Shown here: one piece after another, positions 35,130 through 43,972 of the stretch
How the letters are laid out: each line of letters starts with the position of its first letter
Numbering within the stretch: position 1 is the first letter of the stretch
Origin: Flavobacterium sp.
Lineage (GTDB): Bacteria; Bacteroidota; Bacteroidia; Flavobacteriales; Flavobacteriaceae
Length of the DNA stretch: 64,000 nucleotides
Direction of reading: 5' to 3'
NCBI RefSeq assembly: GCF_004295795.1
Contig: NZ_SEBR01000014.1
Span: 51,830 to 115,829, forward strand
The notes under the pieces: generated by a model
The model's input: the letters and a program-made list of their open reading frames with translations, nothing else
What the model was told of the DNA's origin: nothing
Databases searched by the model: none
Position numbers and translations under genes: made by a program

Positions 35130-35783
35130 TCCGATGCAGCAAAAGTAACCGAAGCTCGAGGCCAGTCTAAACTTTTCTCAGCTTCTCAATGGCTTTTAAT
35201 TCTTGCTACTGATTTTATTGATCTAACCGCGAATTAGCGAATTTTATAGCAAGCCGAATCTTCGCCAAGCACCGGCTTGTACTTTTTGATGATCGAGAAC
35301 TAAAGGGGATTTTGGTTCAGAACATCAGTCAGAAGTGATTTGCGATTTTTGAGTTTCGGATTGGTGGATTTTTAGGTTGAAAAAGAATATTACAATATTA
35401 GGATTCAAATACTTAGCTGTCGTTATTTCCGCTTTTTGTTTTAGGGATTTGAGTTGAAAGTTGGCAGATTTGTAGGATTTTGTTGTGTTTTGCGTTAAAT
35501 TCTTACAAAAAGGACCACCCTGTCAGGGTTATAAACCCTGTCACTGTTTTAAACGGTGACAGGGTTAAATTTTAGGTGGATTTAAAAGGAATGGAATCCG
35601 CGAATTCGCAGTTAAAATTATTTCAAAGCAAGAATCTCTATTTGTAGCTTCGCATCGCAACTTTTCCGAGTTCACAAAAACTGAATCCGTCAACAAAAAC
35701 ATGGGAATGTTGCAAAGCACCGCATAAAATGGACTTGGTTGATTTCGTACCTTTATTGGAACACATAAAAATACCGAAGCCAA
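35130..35783. repeat. Gene-free region with a Flavobacterium-type palindromic repeat
   Basis: About 650 bp of AT-rich sequence without a credible gene separate the island from the ergothioneine operon. At 35516-35573 a GGGTT/AACCC repeat occurs: CCTGTCAGGG, then AACCCTGTCAC and its inverse GTGACAGGGTT, which can fold into a hairpin. A fragment AACCGCGAATTAGCGAATTT near 35226 resembles the repeats at 50.1 kb. TACCTTTA near 35748, with one mismatch, is a weak candidate -7 box for egtD. Confidence 0.5.
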
Positions 35784-36746
35784 ATGAGCGGATGTACACT
35801 TACAGTTCAGGATACGAAATTCTACAATGACGCGATTTCCGGCCTCTCCGGATTTCCCAAACAACTTCCTTCAAAATACTTCTACGACGCAATAGGCGAC
35901 AGGCTTTTTCAGGAAATCATGAATTGCGACGACTACTATCTCACGAAATGCGAGATGGAAATCCTCGAATTCCAGACCACCGCCATCGTCGAATCCATTT
36001 CGGCAGACGATTATTTCGAACTCGTCGAACTCGGGCCGGGAGATGGTACGAAATCGATAAAACTGCTCAAGCAACTCGCGCACAAAAAAGCCGATTTTAC
36101 TTATATTCCAATCGATATTTCGCACAGCGTGATCGACAATCTCGAGGCGTTGGTTTCCGATGCGCTTCCGCAGGTGAAAACTTCGGGCATGAACGGGGAT
36201 TTCTTCGACATGCTCAGCCAGCTCAGGGATTCAAATGGCGCCAGACGCGTCATCTTGTGTTTGGGCGGAAACATCGGGAACATGACCGTTTCCGAAAGCC
36301 ATGCGTTTTGTGAGAAGTTGCGCCAATCGCTGTCAAGCGGCGACAAAGTCATCTTCGGATTTGATCTCGTGAAGAATCCCGGAATCATCAGAAGAGCATA
36401 CGACGACAGCCAAGGCATCACGAGCCGTTTCAACCTGAATCTGCTCGAACGCATGAACCGCGAGCTGTGCAGCGATTTCGACGTGGAAAAATTCGAGCAT
36501 TATTGCAATTACGATCCAGAAACCGGATCGTGCAAAAGTTATCTGATCTGTCTCGAAGACCTCACTGTGCACTTTCCGGAAACCAGCATCTCGTTCAAAA
36601 AGGACGAATACATCTACATGGAAATCTCTCAAAAATACAGGCTTTCCCAAATCGAGGAAATGGCGCAAAAAACGGGCTTTAAGCTCGACCGCAATTTTTC
36701 CGACAGCAAAAAATGGTATGTAGATTCGGTATGGGAAGCCGTCTGA
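35784..36746 (+). CDS. egtD: Histidine N-alpha-methyltransferase EgtD
   Basis: EgtD methylates histidine three times with SAM to give hercynine, the first step of ergothioneine synthesis. The 320-residue protein has the family features: a start with SKYFYDAIGDRLFQEI, the SAM-binding ELGPGDGTKS, and LCLGGNIGNM and FGFDLVKNPGII, which are hallmarks of this family of methyltransferases. It is the first gene of an apparent operon that includes egtB 430 bp downstream. Confidence 0.92.
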   Translation: MSGCTLTVQDTKFYNDAISGLSGFPKQLPSKYFYDAIGDRLFQEIMNCDDYYLTKCEMEILEFQTTAIVESISADDYFELVELGPGDGTKSIKLLKQLAHKKADFTYIPIDISHSVIDNLEALVSDALPQVKTSGMNGDFFDMLSQLRDSNGARRVILCLGGNIGNMTVSESHAFCEKLRQSLSSGDKVIFGFDLVKNPGIIRRAYDDSQGITSRFNLNLLERMNRELCSDFDVEKFEHYCNYDPETGSCKSYLICLEDLTVHFPETSISFKKDEYIYMEISQKYRLSQIEEMAQKTGFKLDRNFSDSKKWYVDSVWEAV

Positions 36747-36770
36747 CGTAACAACACAACACTATATAGT

Positions 36771-37154
36771 ATGCTTAAAGACAAAAAGGCTTACAGCAGT
36801 TTTTCGGTGAACGACATCGAAAAAGCATTCGCGTTCTACAAAGAGACGCTTGAATTGGACATCATCAAAGGTGACATGGGAATTCTCGAACTCCATTTGT
36901 CGGGAAACGAGAATGGCGCGATCATCTATCCGAAATCAAATCACGAACCGGCAACCTTTACGATCCTCAACTTTCCGGTTGACGATATCGACGCGACCGT
37001 AGATTGGCTGATCTCGAAAGGAATCACGTTCGAACAATACGACATGGAATACATCAAAACCGACGAAAAAGGAATCGCTCGAGGAGAAGAAGGCCCGGAA
37101 ATGGCGTGGTTCAAAGATCCGGCGGGAAATATTTTGGCGATACAGGGAAAATAA
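36771..37154 (+). CDS. VOC-fold (glyoxalase/dioxygenase-like) protein
   Basis: A 127-residue single-domain VOC protein: two beta-alpha-beta-beta-beta modules, with NDIEKAFAFYKETLELDI at the start and MAWFKDPAGNILAI at the end. It sits between egtD and egtB with 24- and 22-bp gaps. VOC proteins bind a metal or a small hydrophobic ligand, and the link to ergothioneine is inferred from position only. It may be a binding or resistance protein or a passenger gene. Confidence 0.8.
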   Translation: MLKDKKAYSSFSVNDIEKAFAFYKETLELDIIKGDMGILELHLSGNENGAIIYPKSNHEPATFTILNFPVDDIDATVDWLISKGITFEQYDMEYIKTDEKGIARGEEGPEMAWFKDPAGNILAIQGK

Positions 37155-37176
37155 ATCGGGCGACCGAAACCGGCAA

Positions 37177-38325
37177 ATGACTTTACAAGAAAATTTCAAT
37201 TCCATACGCGCGGCCTCTGAAGCGATTTGCAGGCCGTTGCTTACTGAAGATTACTCCGTGCAACCGAGTACATTCGCCTCGCCTCCAAAATGGCATCTGG
37301 CGCACGTGACCTGGTTTTGGGAACAGTTCGTACTCACCGAATATCTCGCTGATTATGCCGTTTTCCACGAAGATTTTTCGTTTCTGTTCAACAGTTATTA
37401 CAACAATGTGGGAAAACGCGTTTTGCGGCCAGTGCGCGGTTTGATGACGCGTCCGAGCGTGGAGGAAGTGTATCGCTATCGCGCTTATGTGAACGAAAGC
37501 ATGAACAAGTTGTTCGAAAAAGAAGTGTCTGATGAAGTGAAAGCTATCATAGAAATCGGACTCAACCACGAACAGCAACACCAGGAACTTTTGGTGTATG
37601 ACATCAAGTACATTCTGGGGAATCAACCCACTTTTCCCGCGTATTTAAACGATGTTTTTACATTTGGGAAAGTGACTTCTGCCAATAAATTCCACAAGAT
37701 CGAAGCCGGAATCTACAAGATCGGGCACGATGGGAACGGATTCGCTTTCGACAACGAATTCGGCAGACACAAAACCTATATCCAGGATTTCGAAATCGCC
37801 GACGATTTGGTTTCGAACGCCGAATATCTCGAATTCATAACGGCTGGCGGCTATTCCGACTTCAATTTCTGGCACGACGAAGGCTGGCAATGGGTTACTG
37901 AAAATGCCATAAAAGCACCTATGTATTGGCACGAAATCGAAGGAACGTGGCACTATTATGACCTTGGCGGATTAAGAGAATTGGCGGCTGACGAACCCGT
38001 AAGACATATCAGTTTCTACGAAGCTTTCGCGTTCGCGCAATGGAAAGGCATGCGTTTGCCGACGGAAGCAGAATGGGAAGTCGCCTCGTCCCGTTTCGAT
38101 TGGGGACAACTTTGGGAATGGACAAACAGCGCCTATCTCGCGTATCCCGGATATGTCAAGCAGCCCGGTGCGATCGGCGAATACAACGGCAAGTTCATGG
38201 TCAACCAAATGGTGTTGCGAGGCGCATCGGTGGCAACTCCGAAAGGCCATAGCCGAAAAACCTACCGCAATTTTTTCCACGCCGACATGCGCTGGCAATA
38301 CAACGGAATCCGACTCGTAAAATAG
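37177..38325 (+). CDS. egtB: Ergothioneine sulfoxide synthase EgtB
   Basis: EgtB is a non-haem iron enzyme that joins hercynine to cysteine or gamma-glutamylcysteine with oxygen. The 382-residue protein has an N-terminal DinB-like domain with iron ligands in WHLAHVTWFWEQF and NHEQQHQELL, and a C-terminal FGE-sulfatase-like domain (about 165-382) with RLPTEAEWE, GQLWEWTNS and RNFFHADMRWQYNGIRLV. No egtA, egtC or egtE is in the window, so cysteine itself may be the sulfur donor and the last C-S lyase step must come from elsewhere. Confidence 0.93.
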   Translation: MTLQENFNSIRAASEAICRPLLTEDYSVQPSTFASPPKWHLAHVTWFWEQFVLTEYLADYAVFHEDFSFLFNSYYNNVGKRVLRPVRGLMTRPSVEEVYRYRAYVNESMNKLFEKEVSDEVKAIIEIGLNHEQQHQELLVYDIKYILGNQPTFPAYLNDVFTFGKVTSANKFHKIEAGIYKIGHDGNGFAFDNEFGRHKTYIQDFEIADDLVSNAEYLEFITAGGYSDFNFWHDEGWQWVTENAIKAPMYWHEIEGTWHYYDLGGLRELAADEPVRHISFYEAFAFAQWKGMRLPTEAEWEVASSRFDWGQLWEWTNSAYLAYPGYVKQPGAIGEYNGKFMVNQMVLRGASVATPKGHSRKTYRNFFHADMRWQYNGIRLVK

Positions 38326-38330
38326 AAACT

Positions 38331-39701
38331 ATGACAAAATTCGACGCAATCATCATCGGTTCGGGACAGGCCGGAACGCCTTTGGCCTTCAAATTGGCCG
38401 CTGACGGAAAAAAAGTTGCCATAATCGAGAAAGCGAAAGTCGGCGGAACTTGCGTAAACGTCGGATGCACGCCCACGAAAGCTTACGTGGCAAGCGCCAG
38501 ACGCATTTGGGACGTGGCGCACACCTCTGAATTCGGGATCGAGCTTTCGCAAAAAGCAAAGGCAAATCTCAGGAAAATCAAAGCTCGCAAAGACGAGATC
38601 GTCGGCGCGTCGGTGAAAGGCATCAAAAGCGGTCTTGAAAACGACAAAAATGTGACGATGCTTGAAGGCGAAGCGAAATTCGTCTCTGATTTTGAAGTCG
38701 AAGTAAACGGAAAGATTTTGTCCGCCGACCGGATTTTCATCAATGTTGGCGCGCGCGCTTCGGTTCCGGAAGCGTTTCAGAACGTCGATTATCTGACAAA
38801 CGAAAGCATTTTGGAGCTGACCGATTTGCCAAATCATCTGATAATTATCGGTGGAAGTTATATCGGATTGGAATTCGGGCAAATGTTCGCGCGTTTCGGA
38901 AGCGAAGTCACGATCATCGAAAAATCGGCCCAAATCATAAGCCGTGAAGACAAGGAAACCAGCGAATCCATACAGCGATTCATGGAAGCCGATGGCGTGA
39001 AATTTGCGCTGAACGCCAAAAATATACAGGCGAAAAAAGGGGACAACGGCGCAATCGAAATTACCTTTGAATCAGATTCCAAAGCACTGAAAATAAACGG
39101 TTCCCATTTGCTTTTGGCCATCGGACGCACCCCAAATTGCGACACCTTGAATTTATCGGCGACCCAAATCAAGACCGACGAAAGAAACTATATCGAAGTG
39201 GACGATTTTTGCCAGACCAACGTCCAAAACATCTTCGCGATGGGCGATTGCAACGGAAAAGGCGCCTTCACACACACTTCTTACAATGATTTTCAGATCG
39301 TCTCTGATTACTTATCGGGCAAAAAATCACGCAAAATTTCAAATCGCATCATGACTTACGGCCTTTTCACCGATCCGCCGTTGGGTCGGGCCGGATTGAC
39401 CAAAAAAGAAGCGCTCGAAAAAGGATTTTCGGTTCTCGAAGGAAAACGTCCCATGTCAAAAGTGAGCCGCGCCGTCGAAAAAGGCGAAACCAATGGCTTC
39501 ATGAGCGTAATCATCGACGAGAAAACCGACAAGATTTTGGGTGCCGCGGTTTTGGGAGTCGGAGGGGACGAAATCATTACGAGCATCCTCAATGTAATGT
39601 CGGCCGACAAACCTTACACGCTGATTCGAGACACGATGGTCTTGCACCCGACAGTTTCCGAATTGATCCCGACGCTTCTCGAAACGCCCAAAAAAGTATG
39701 A
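38331..39701 (+). CDS. FAD disulfide reductase, mercuric reductase-like
   Basis: A 456-residue group I pyridine nucleotide-disulfide oxidoreductase: N-terminal FAD motif IIGSGQAGTPLA, redox cysteines in GGTCVNVGCTPTK (about residues 40-52), the NADH/NADPH motif IIGGSYIGLEFGQ, a second FAD motif with IFAMGDCN, and the C-terminal HPTVSE with the catalytic His-Glu pair. It has no N-terminal metal-binding domain or C-terminal cysteine pair of true MerA. It begins 5 bp after egtB and overlaps egtV by ATGA, so reduction of ergothioneine disulfide or a related low-molecular-weight disulfide is a sensible hypothesis. Confidence 0.85.
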   Translation: MTKFDAIIIGSGQAGTPLAFKLAADGKKVAIIEKAKVGGTCVNVGCTPTKAYVASARRIWDVAHTSEFGIELSQKAKANLRKIKARKDEIVGASVKGIKSGLENDKNVTMLEGEAKFVSDFEVEVNGKILSADRIFINVGARASVPEAFQNVDYLTNESILELTDLPNHLIIIGGSYIGLEFGQMFARFGSEVTIIEKSAQIISREDKETSESIQRFMEADGVKFALNAKNIQAKKGDNGAIEITFESDSKALKINGSHLLLAIGRTPNCDTLNLSATQIKTDERNYIEVDDFCQTNVQNIFAMGDCNGKGAFTHTSYNDFQIVSDYLSGKKSRKISNRIMTYGLFTDPPLGRAGLTKKEALEKGFSVLEGKRPMSKVSRAVEKGETNGFMSVIIDEKTDKILGAAVLGVGGDEIITSILNVMSADKPYTLIRDTMVLHPTVSELIPTLLETPKKV

Positions 39702-40672
39702 TCGAAGTCCGCCATGTGAGTAAATCTTTCGGCAAGAATCTCGTAGTCGAAAACATTTCGTTCACCGTAAACCAAGGCGAGAAGCTGATTTTGCTCGGCG
39801 TGAGCGGTTGCGGGAAAACCACGACGCTCAAGATGCTCAACAAATTGATCGGCGTTTCCCAAGGCTCAATTTCGATTGACGGAATAAACATCAAGGACAA
39901 ACCGTCCGAAAAACTCCGGCGGAATATCGGTTATGTGCTGCAACGCAATAGTCTGTTTCCGCATTTTACGGTGCTCGAGAACATTTCGGTTGTTCCGAAT
40001 CTGCTCAAATGGGAAAAAACCAAAATCGAGGAACGAGCGAAAATCCTGCTTGAAAAATTCCATCTTCCGCAAGACCGACTGTCGGCTTACCCGAAGGAAT
40101 TGAGTGGAGGAGAAGCGCAACGCGTCAATCTTGCCCGCGCTTTGGCCGCCGATCCGCCCATTTTGCTCATGGACGAACCTTTCAGCGCCCTTGACACGAT
40201 CACGCGAAAAGCCATGCGCAACGAGTTCGTCGAACTAGGGGAATTCAGGGAAAAAACGATCGTAATGGTCACGCATGACGTCCAGGAAGCTTTCGAGATC
40301 GGCGACAGGATTTGCTTGATGAACAACGGAAAAATCGTGCAGATCGGAACACCAAAGCAATTGCTGTTTGCGCCTGCGAACGATTTTGTCCGGGATTTCC
40401 TGTCGAATTCGTACCTGCAATTGGTGTTGACTGTGACGCGTTGCAGCGATATCTGGTCGTTTTTGGACGGTTATCGGGAAACCGAAAATGAAAACGGCAC
40501 TGAATTTTCTGCGCAGATTTCGGTCGCTTCGGCACTCGAACTTTTCAAGGACAAAAACGATCCTGACAAGAAAATCAAGATGCGCTGGCAAGATTTTGTG
40601 AAAATGCTTTCCGTTTCAGACTTGCTCCAGGGATTTGCCAATTATAAAGCCGAAGCCGATGCAGGAACCTGA
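39698..40672 (+). CDS. egtV: ABC transporter ATPase, EgtV/OpuCA type
   Basis: The 324-residue ATPase of the glycine betaine/ergothioneine uptake class. Walker A GVSGCGKTT, Q-loop YVLQRNSLFPH, signature LSGGEAQR, Walker B ILLMDEPFSALD and switch THDVQEA are present, and there is a C-terminal extension of about 85 residues in place of the CBS pair of OpuAA/OpuCA. It overlaps the reductase gene (ATGA) and overlaps the fused permease start by 14 bp. The name EgtV is given by its place in an egtD-egtB operon; betaine or choline uptake cannot be excluded by sequence alone. Confidence 0.82.
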   Translation: MIEVRHVSKSFGKNLVVENISFTVNQGEKLILLGVSGCGKTTTLKMLNKLIGVSQGSISIDGINIKDKPSEKLRRNIGYVLQRNSLFPHFTVLENISVVPNLLKWEKTKIEERAKILLEKFHLPQDRLSAYPKELSGGEAQRVNLARALAADPPILLMDEPFSALDTITRKAMRNEFVELGEFREKTIVMVTHDVQEAFEIGDRICLMNNGKIVQIGTPKQLLFAPANDFVRDFLSNSYLQLVLTVTRCSDIWSFLDGYRETENENGTEFSAQISVASALELFKDKNDPDKKIKMRWQDFVKMLSVSDLLQGFANYKAEADAGT

Positions 40673-42221
40673 CACTTTCTGGGAATTCGTCTCTAGCCAA
40701 TGGGCGAAATTGGGTGAGCAGACTTTGCAACATCTCGGGCTCACGCTGTTTTCTTTGTCGATTGCGGTGATCGTGGGCGTTCCGCTTGGGATTTTCATAG
40801 CCCGAAAAAGAAAAATCGCGCCGACAGTACTGAACATCACCGGGATTTTACAGACGATTCCGAGCATGGCGCTTTTGGGATTCATGATCCCATTGTTGGG
40901 AATCGGGCCGAAACCTGCCATTTTCGCTTTGTTCCTGTATGCGCTTTTGCCGATCGTGCGCAACACCTATATCGGGATAACCGGTGTCGACGCCGACGTA
41001 AAAGAAGCCGCCTCCGGAATGGGAATGACGTCTTTCCAATCGCTGTTCAAGGTTGAGATTCCGCTTGCTTTTCCGGTAATCATGGGCGGAATCCGGACGG
41101 CGACGACCATAAACGTAGGCGTGGCGACACTTGCGGCTTACATCGCTGCCGGCGGTTTGGGCGAATTCATTTTCGGCGGAATTTCGCTCAACAATACGAA
41201 CATGATTTTGGCAGGCGCGATTCCGGCGGCTTTATTGGCGATCGCACTCGATTTTTTGTTGGCGCGGCTGCAAAAAGTGAACCTGGCCAAAGTCAGGAAA
41301 ACGCTTTTTGCACTACCGGCGGCGTTGGTCGTTTTTTCGCTGCTTTTTGCGTTCCGAACTGTTGAGGACAAAAGTCTGCTGGCGGGATTTACGCCCGAAT
41401 TCATGGGACGTCAGGACGGCTTTTTGGGATTGCAGCAAAAATACGGCTTCGACATGCGTACCGTCGTGATTGACGATGCGATGATGTACAAGGCGTTATA
41501 TGAAAACAAACTCGATGTGATCAGCGGATACAGTACCGACGGACGTATCAAGGCGTTCAATCTGGTCGCACTCAAAGACGACAAAAATATTTTTCCTCCG
41601 TATTACGCTGCGCCGGTTGTGCGTGAGGAAATCCTGCAAAAATATCCGGAAGTCGAAGAAGCGGTCAATCTTTTGTCAGGCATAATCAACGATTCCATCA
41701 TGACCGAACTGAACTACAAAGCCGATCATCTGCACCAGAATCCCGAGGCGATCGCAAAGGAATTCCTGCAATCGCAAAAGTTGTGGAAAGCGCCAGGTGC
41801 CAATCCGAAAGGAAAAATCGTCATTGGATCCAAAATTTTCGGCGAACAATACATTTTGAGCGCGATGTATGCGATGTTGATAAAAGGTCATACGAACCTC
41901 GATGTGACGACCAAAACCGGGCTTGGCGGAACCAAAATCTGCTTCGATGCACTGACCAACAAACAAATCGATCTGTATCCGGAATATACGGGAACCGGTT
42001 TTTTGGTTTTGCTGCAACCCGACGAAAAAACCGTAGACGGATTGATCAAAGACAAAAATGCGGTATACGATTTCGTGAGTAGCGAATTCCATACGCGGTA
42101 TCGGTTAAAATGGCTCAAACCGATCGGTTTCAACAACGCTTACGTGCTCATGATGCGAAAAAAACATGCGGATGAACTCGGCGTTTCCACAATTTCAGAC
42201 CTGCTTCGGCCCAATCCATAA
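40659..42221 (+). CDS. egtU: Fused permease and substrate-binding protein, EgtU/OpuCBC type, with permuted binding domain
   Basis: The 520-residue protein starts at the ATG at 40659 (MQEPDTFWEF), inside the end of egtV. Residues 1 to about 215 form a five- or six-helix permease with the motif of betaine-type transporters (IGITGVDADVKEAASGMGMTS). A binding domain follows after another helix (about 215-232). Its halves are swapped: the part usually second (GYSTDGRIKAFNL, DDKNIFPPY, AKEFLQ) comes first, and the part usually first (IVIGSKIFGEQYILSAM, YPEYTGTG, GFNNAYVLMM) comes last. Context points to ergothioneine, but ligand specificity is not proven. Confidence 0.85.
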   Translation: MQEPDTFWEFVSSQWAKLGEQTLQHLGLTLFSLSIAVIVGVPLGIFIARKRKIAPTVLNITGILQTIPSMALLGFMIPLLGIGPKPAIFALFLYALLPIVRNTYIGITGVDADVKEAASGMGMTSFQSLFKVEIPLAFPVIMGGIRTATTINVGVATLAAYIAAGGLGEFIFGGISLNNTNMILAGAIPAALLAIALDFLLARLQKVNLAKVRKTLFALPAALVVFSLLFAFRTVEDKSLLAGFTPEFMGRQDGFLGLQQKYGFDMRTVVIDDAMMYKALYENKLDVISGYSTDGRIKAFNLVALKDDKNIFPPYYAAPVVREEILQKYPEVEEAVNLLSGIINDSIMTELNYKADHLHQNPEAIAKEFLQSQKLWKAPGANPKGKIVIGSKIFGEQYILSAMYAMLIKGHTNLDVTTKTGLGGTKICFDALTNKQIDLYPEYTGTGFLVLLQPDEKTVDGLIKDKNAVYDFVSSEFHTRYRLKWLKPIGFNNAYVLMMRKKHADELGVSTISDLLRPNP

Positions 42222-42224
42222 CTC

Positions 42225-43769
42225 ATGGCGACCATTTCCTTGAAAAGTCCTGACGGAAAATGGCTCATGGTTGCCACAATCATGGCCTCGGGCATGGCAT
42301 TCATAGACGGAAGCGCGCTAAATGTCGTGTTGCCGTCGCTTCAGCAAACATTTCGAGCCACAAGTGCCGAACTTTTCTGGGTGCTCAATTCCTACCTGTT
42401 GCTTTTGGCGGCCCTCGTCTTGGTAGGTGGCGCTTTGGGCGATTCGCATGGACGCAAAAAAGTGTTTATGTATGGGATCGCGATTTTCATGATCGGATCG
42501 GTTTTGTGCGGATTTTCACCAAACGTCGGCGTTCTCATTGCTTTCAGGGCAATACAAGGAATTGGAGGCGCACTCATGATTCCCGGAAGTCTTTCGCTGA
42601 TTTCGTCCTCCATAAACGAGAACGAACGCGGAAAGGCCATCGGGACTTGGTCATCGATTACCACGATGGTGAGCATCGGCGGGCCTATCCTTGGCGGATT
42701 TTTGGGCGATCACGGTTTGTGGCGCTATATTTTTTTCATCAATGTCCCGATTGGAATTGCCGCGTTGTTGATTTTGTGGAAAAAAGTCAGGGAAACGGAA
42801 AACGAGGAAAAACGATCCATCGATTTCGCGGGCGGATTCTTATTGGCGTCAGGCTTGGCGTTGCTGACTTTCGGATTTTTAAGAGCGCCCGAAGTAGGTT
42901 TTGGAAACTGGCAATCGTTTGGCGCTTTGTCGCTCGGATCTGTTTTTCTCATCACATTCCTTATCGTCGAATGGAAGTCGCTCCAGCCCATGATGCCACT
43001 CGAATTGTTCAGGAATCCGACATTTTCCGGAGTGAACCTTTTGACGCTGTTCCTATACGCCGGACTGAACGCCGCAATGTTGTTCATGAGTCTGAACCTG
43101 GTGCAGATTCAGGGATATTCCCAAATGGAATCGGGTATGACTTTCGTGCCGTTTACGATAATCATGGTACTGATTTCAAGGTTTGCCGGAAGTCTCGCCG
43201 ACAAGCACGGCCCGCGTTGGCTGCTGATTTTGGGGCCGTTCACCGTTGGGATCGGAATGCTTGTTTTGTCTTTTATCGGGCAAACGCAAGGGCCCAAATC
43301 GTACTGGCTTACTTTTTTTCCGGGCATCCTGATTTTCAGCACGGGAATGGCTTTTACGGTCGCACCGCTGACGACGGCTGTCATGACTTCGGTACAATCG
43401 CGATTTGCGGGAACGGCTTCTGGCGTCAACAATGCGATCAGCCGTGTATCGAACGTTTTGGCCAACGCCATTTTTGGATCTTTGGCGTTGGTGCTTTTTA
43501 CGGCTGCCTTGCAAAGTCGGCTCGCGGATTCCGGTTTCAGCGAAAGCGAAAAATCAGAAATTTTGGCGCAGGCCGTCAATCTGGGAAATGCGAAAGTTCC
43601 ATCGGGAATCGAAATGAAAAAACGCTCCGAAATAACTCAGCATTTCCACGCATCCTTTATCGAATCGTACCAAAATATCATGTTGATCGCCTCGAGCTTG
43701 TGCTTTGTGGGAAGTTTGGTTTCGGTGTTTTTCGTACGCAGAAAAGATTTTGTGCCAAATGATCCATAG
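42225..43769 (+). CDS. MFS transporter, DHA2/EmrB-QacA type
   Basis: A 514-residue drug:proton antiporter-like protein with about 14 membrane helices. It begins with a start near MATISLKSPDGKW and has the DHA2 motifs GGALGDSHGRKK (motif A), and FRAIQGIGGALMIPGSLSLI (in the fourth-helix region). It starts 3 bp after egtU and shares its direction, so it belongs to the operon. It may export ergothioneine or a pathway product, or it may give resistance to a toxic compound. The end overlaps a possible 34-codon frame. Confidence 0.85.
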   Translation: MATISLKSPDGKWLMVATIMASGMAFIDGSALNVVLPSLQQTFRATSAELFWVLNSYLLLLAALVLVGGALGDSHGRKKVFMYGIAIFMIGSVLCGFSPNVGVLIAFRAIQGIGGALMIPGSLSLISSSINENERGKAIGTWSSITTMVSIGGPILGGFLGDHGLWRYIFFINVPIGIAALLILWKKVRETENEEKRSIDFAGGFLLASGLALLTFGFLRAPEVGFGNWQSFGALSLGSVFLITFLIVEWKSLQPMMPLELFRNPTFSGVNLLTLFLYAGLNAAMLFMSLNLVQIQGYSQMESGMTFVPFTIIMVLISRFAGSLADKHGPRWLLILGPFTVGIGMLVLSFIGQTQGPKSYWLTFFPGILIFSTGMAFTVAPLTTAVMTSVQSRFAGTASGVNNAISRVSNVLANAIFGSLALVLFTAALQSRLADSGFSESEKSEILAQAVNLGNAKVPSGIEMKKRSEITQHFHASFIESYQNIMLIASSLCFVGSLVSVFFVRRKDFVPNDP

Positions 43770-43972
43770 AACTTGCTATAACCTCTCGATACGTGAGGCG
43801 TTAAATTCCGTCTGGATCAACGTCTGGAAGCAGGATGAGTATGACTATTGGTGTCGGAATTAAATTGTCCGTTGCGACTTTAGTTGCGGGCACTGACTGG
43901 AAAAATTGTGGTGACACATAGCCTTTTTATTCGTTAACTTAGCGAACACTTCAAAATAGCTGTTCCCAGATT

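Noticed and set aside
35516..35573. Hairpin as a terminator for the upstream island
   Set aside because: It lies about 500 bp after the last gene, beyond a much better terminator at 35076-35129, and resembles a dispersed intergenic repeat.
42260..43762. 500-codon frame in another plus frame of the MFS gene
   Set aside because: Rich in Arg, His and Phe with no hydrophobic helices; shadow of the real transporter frame.
43759..43863. 34-codon frame overlapping the end of the MFS gene
   Set aside because: Trp- and Tyr-rich with an ordinary start, but too short and without conservation evidence; left as possible only.
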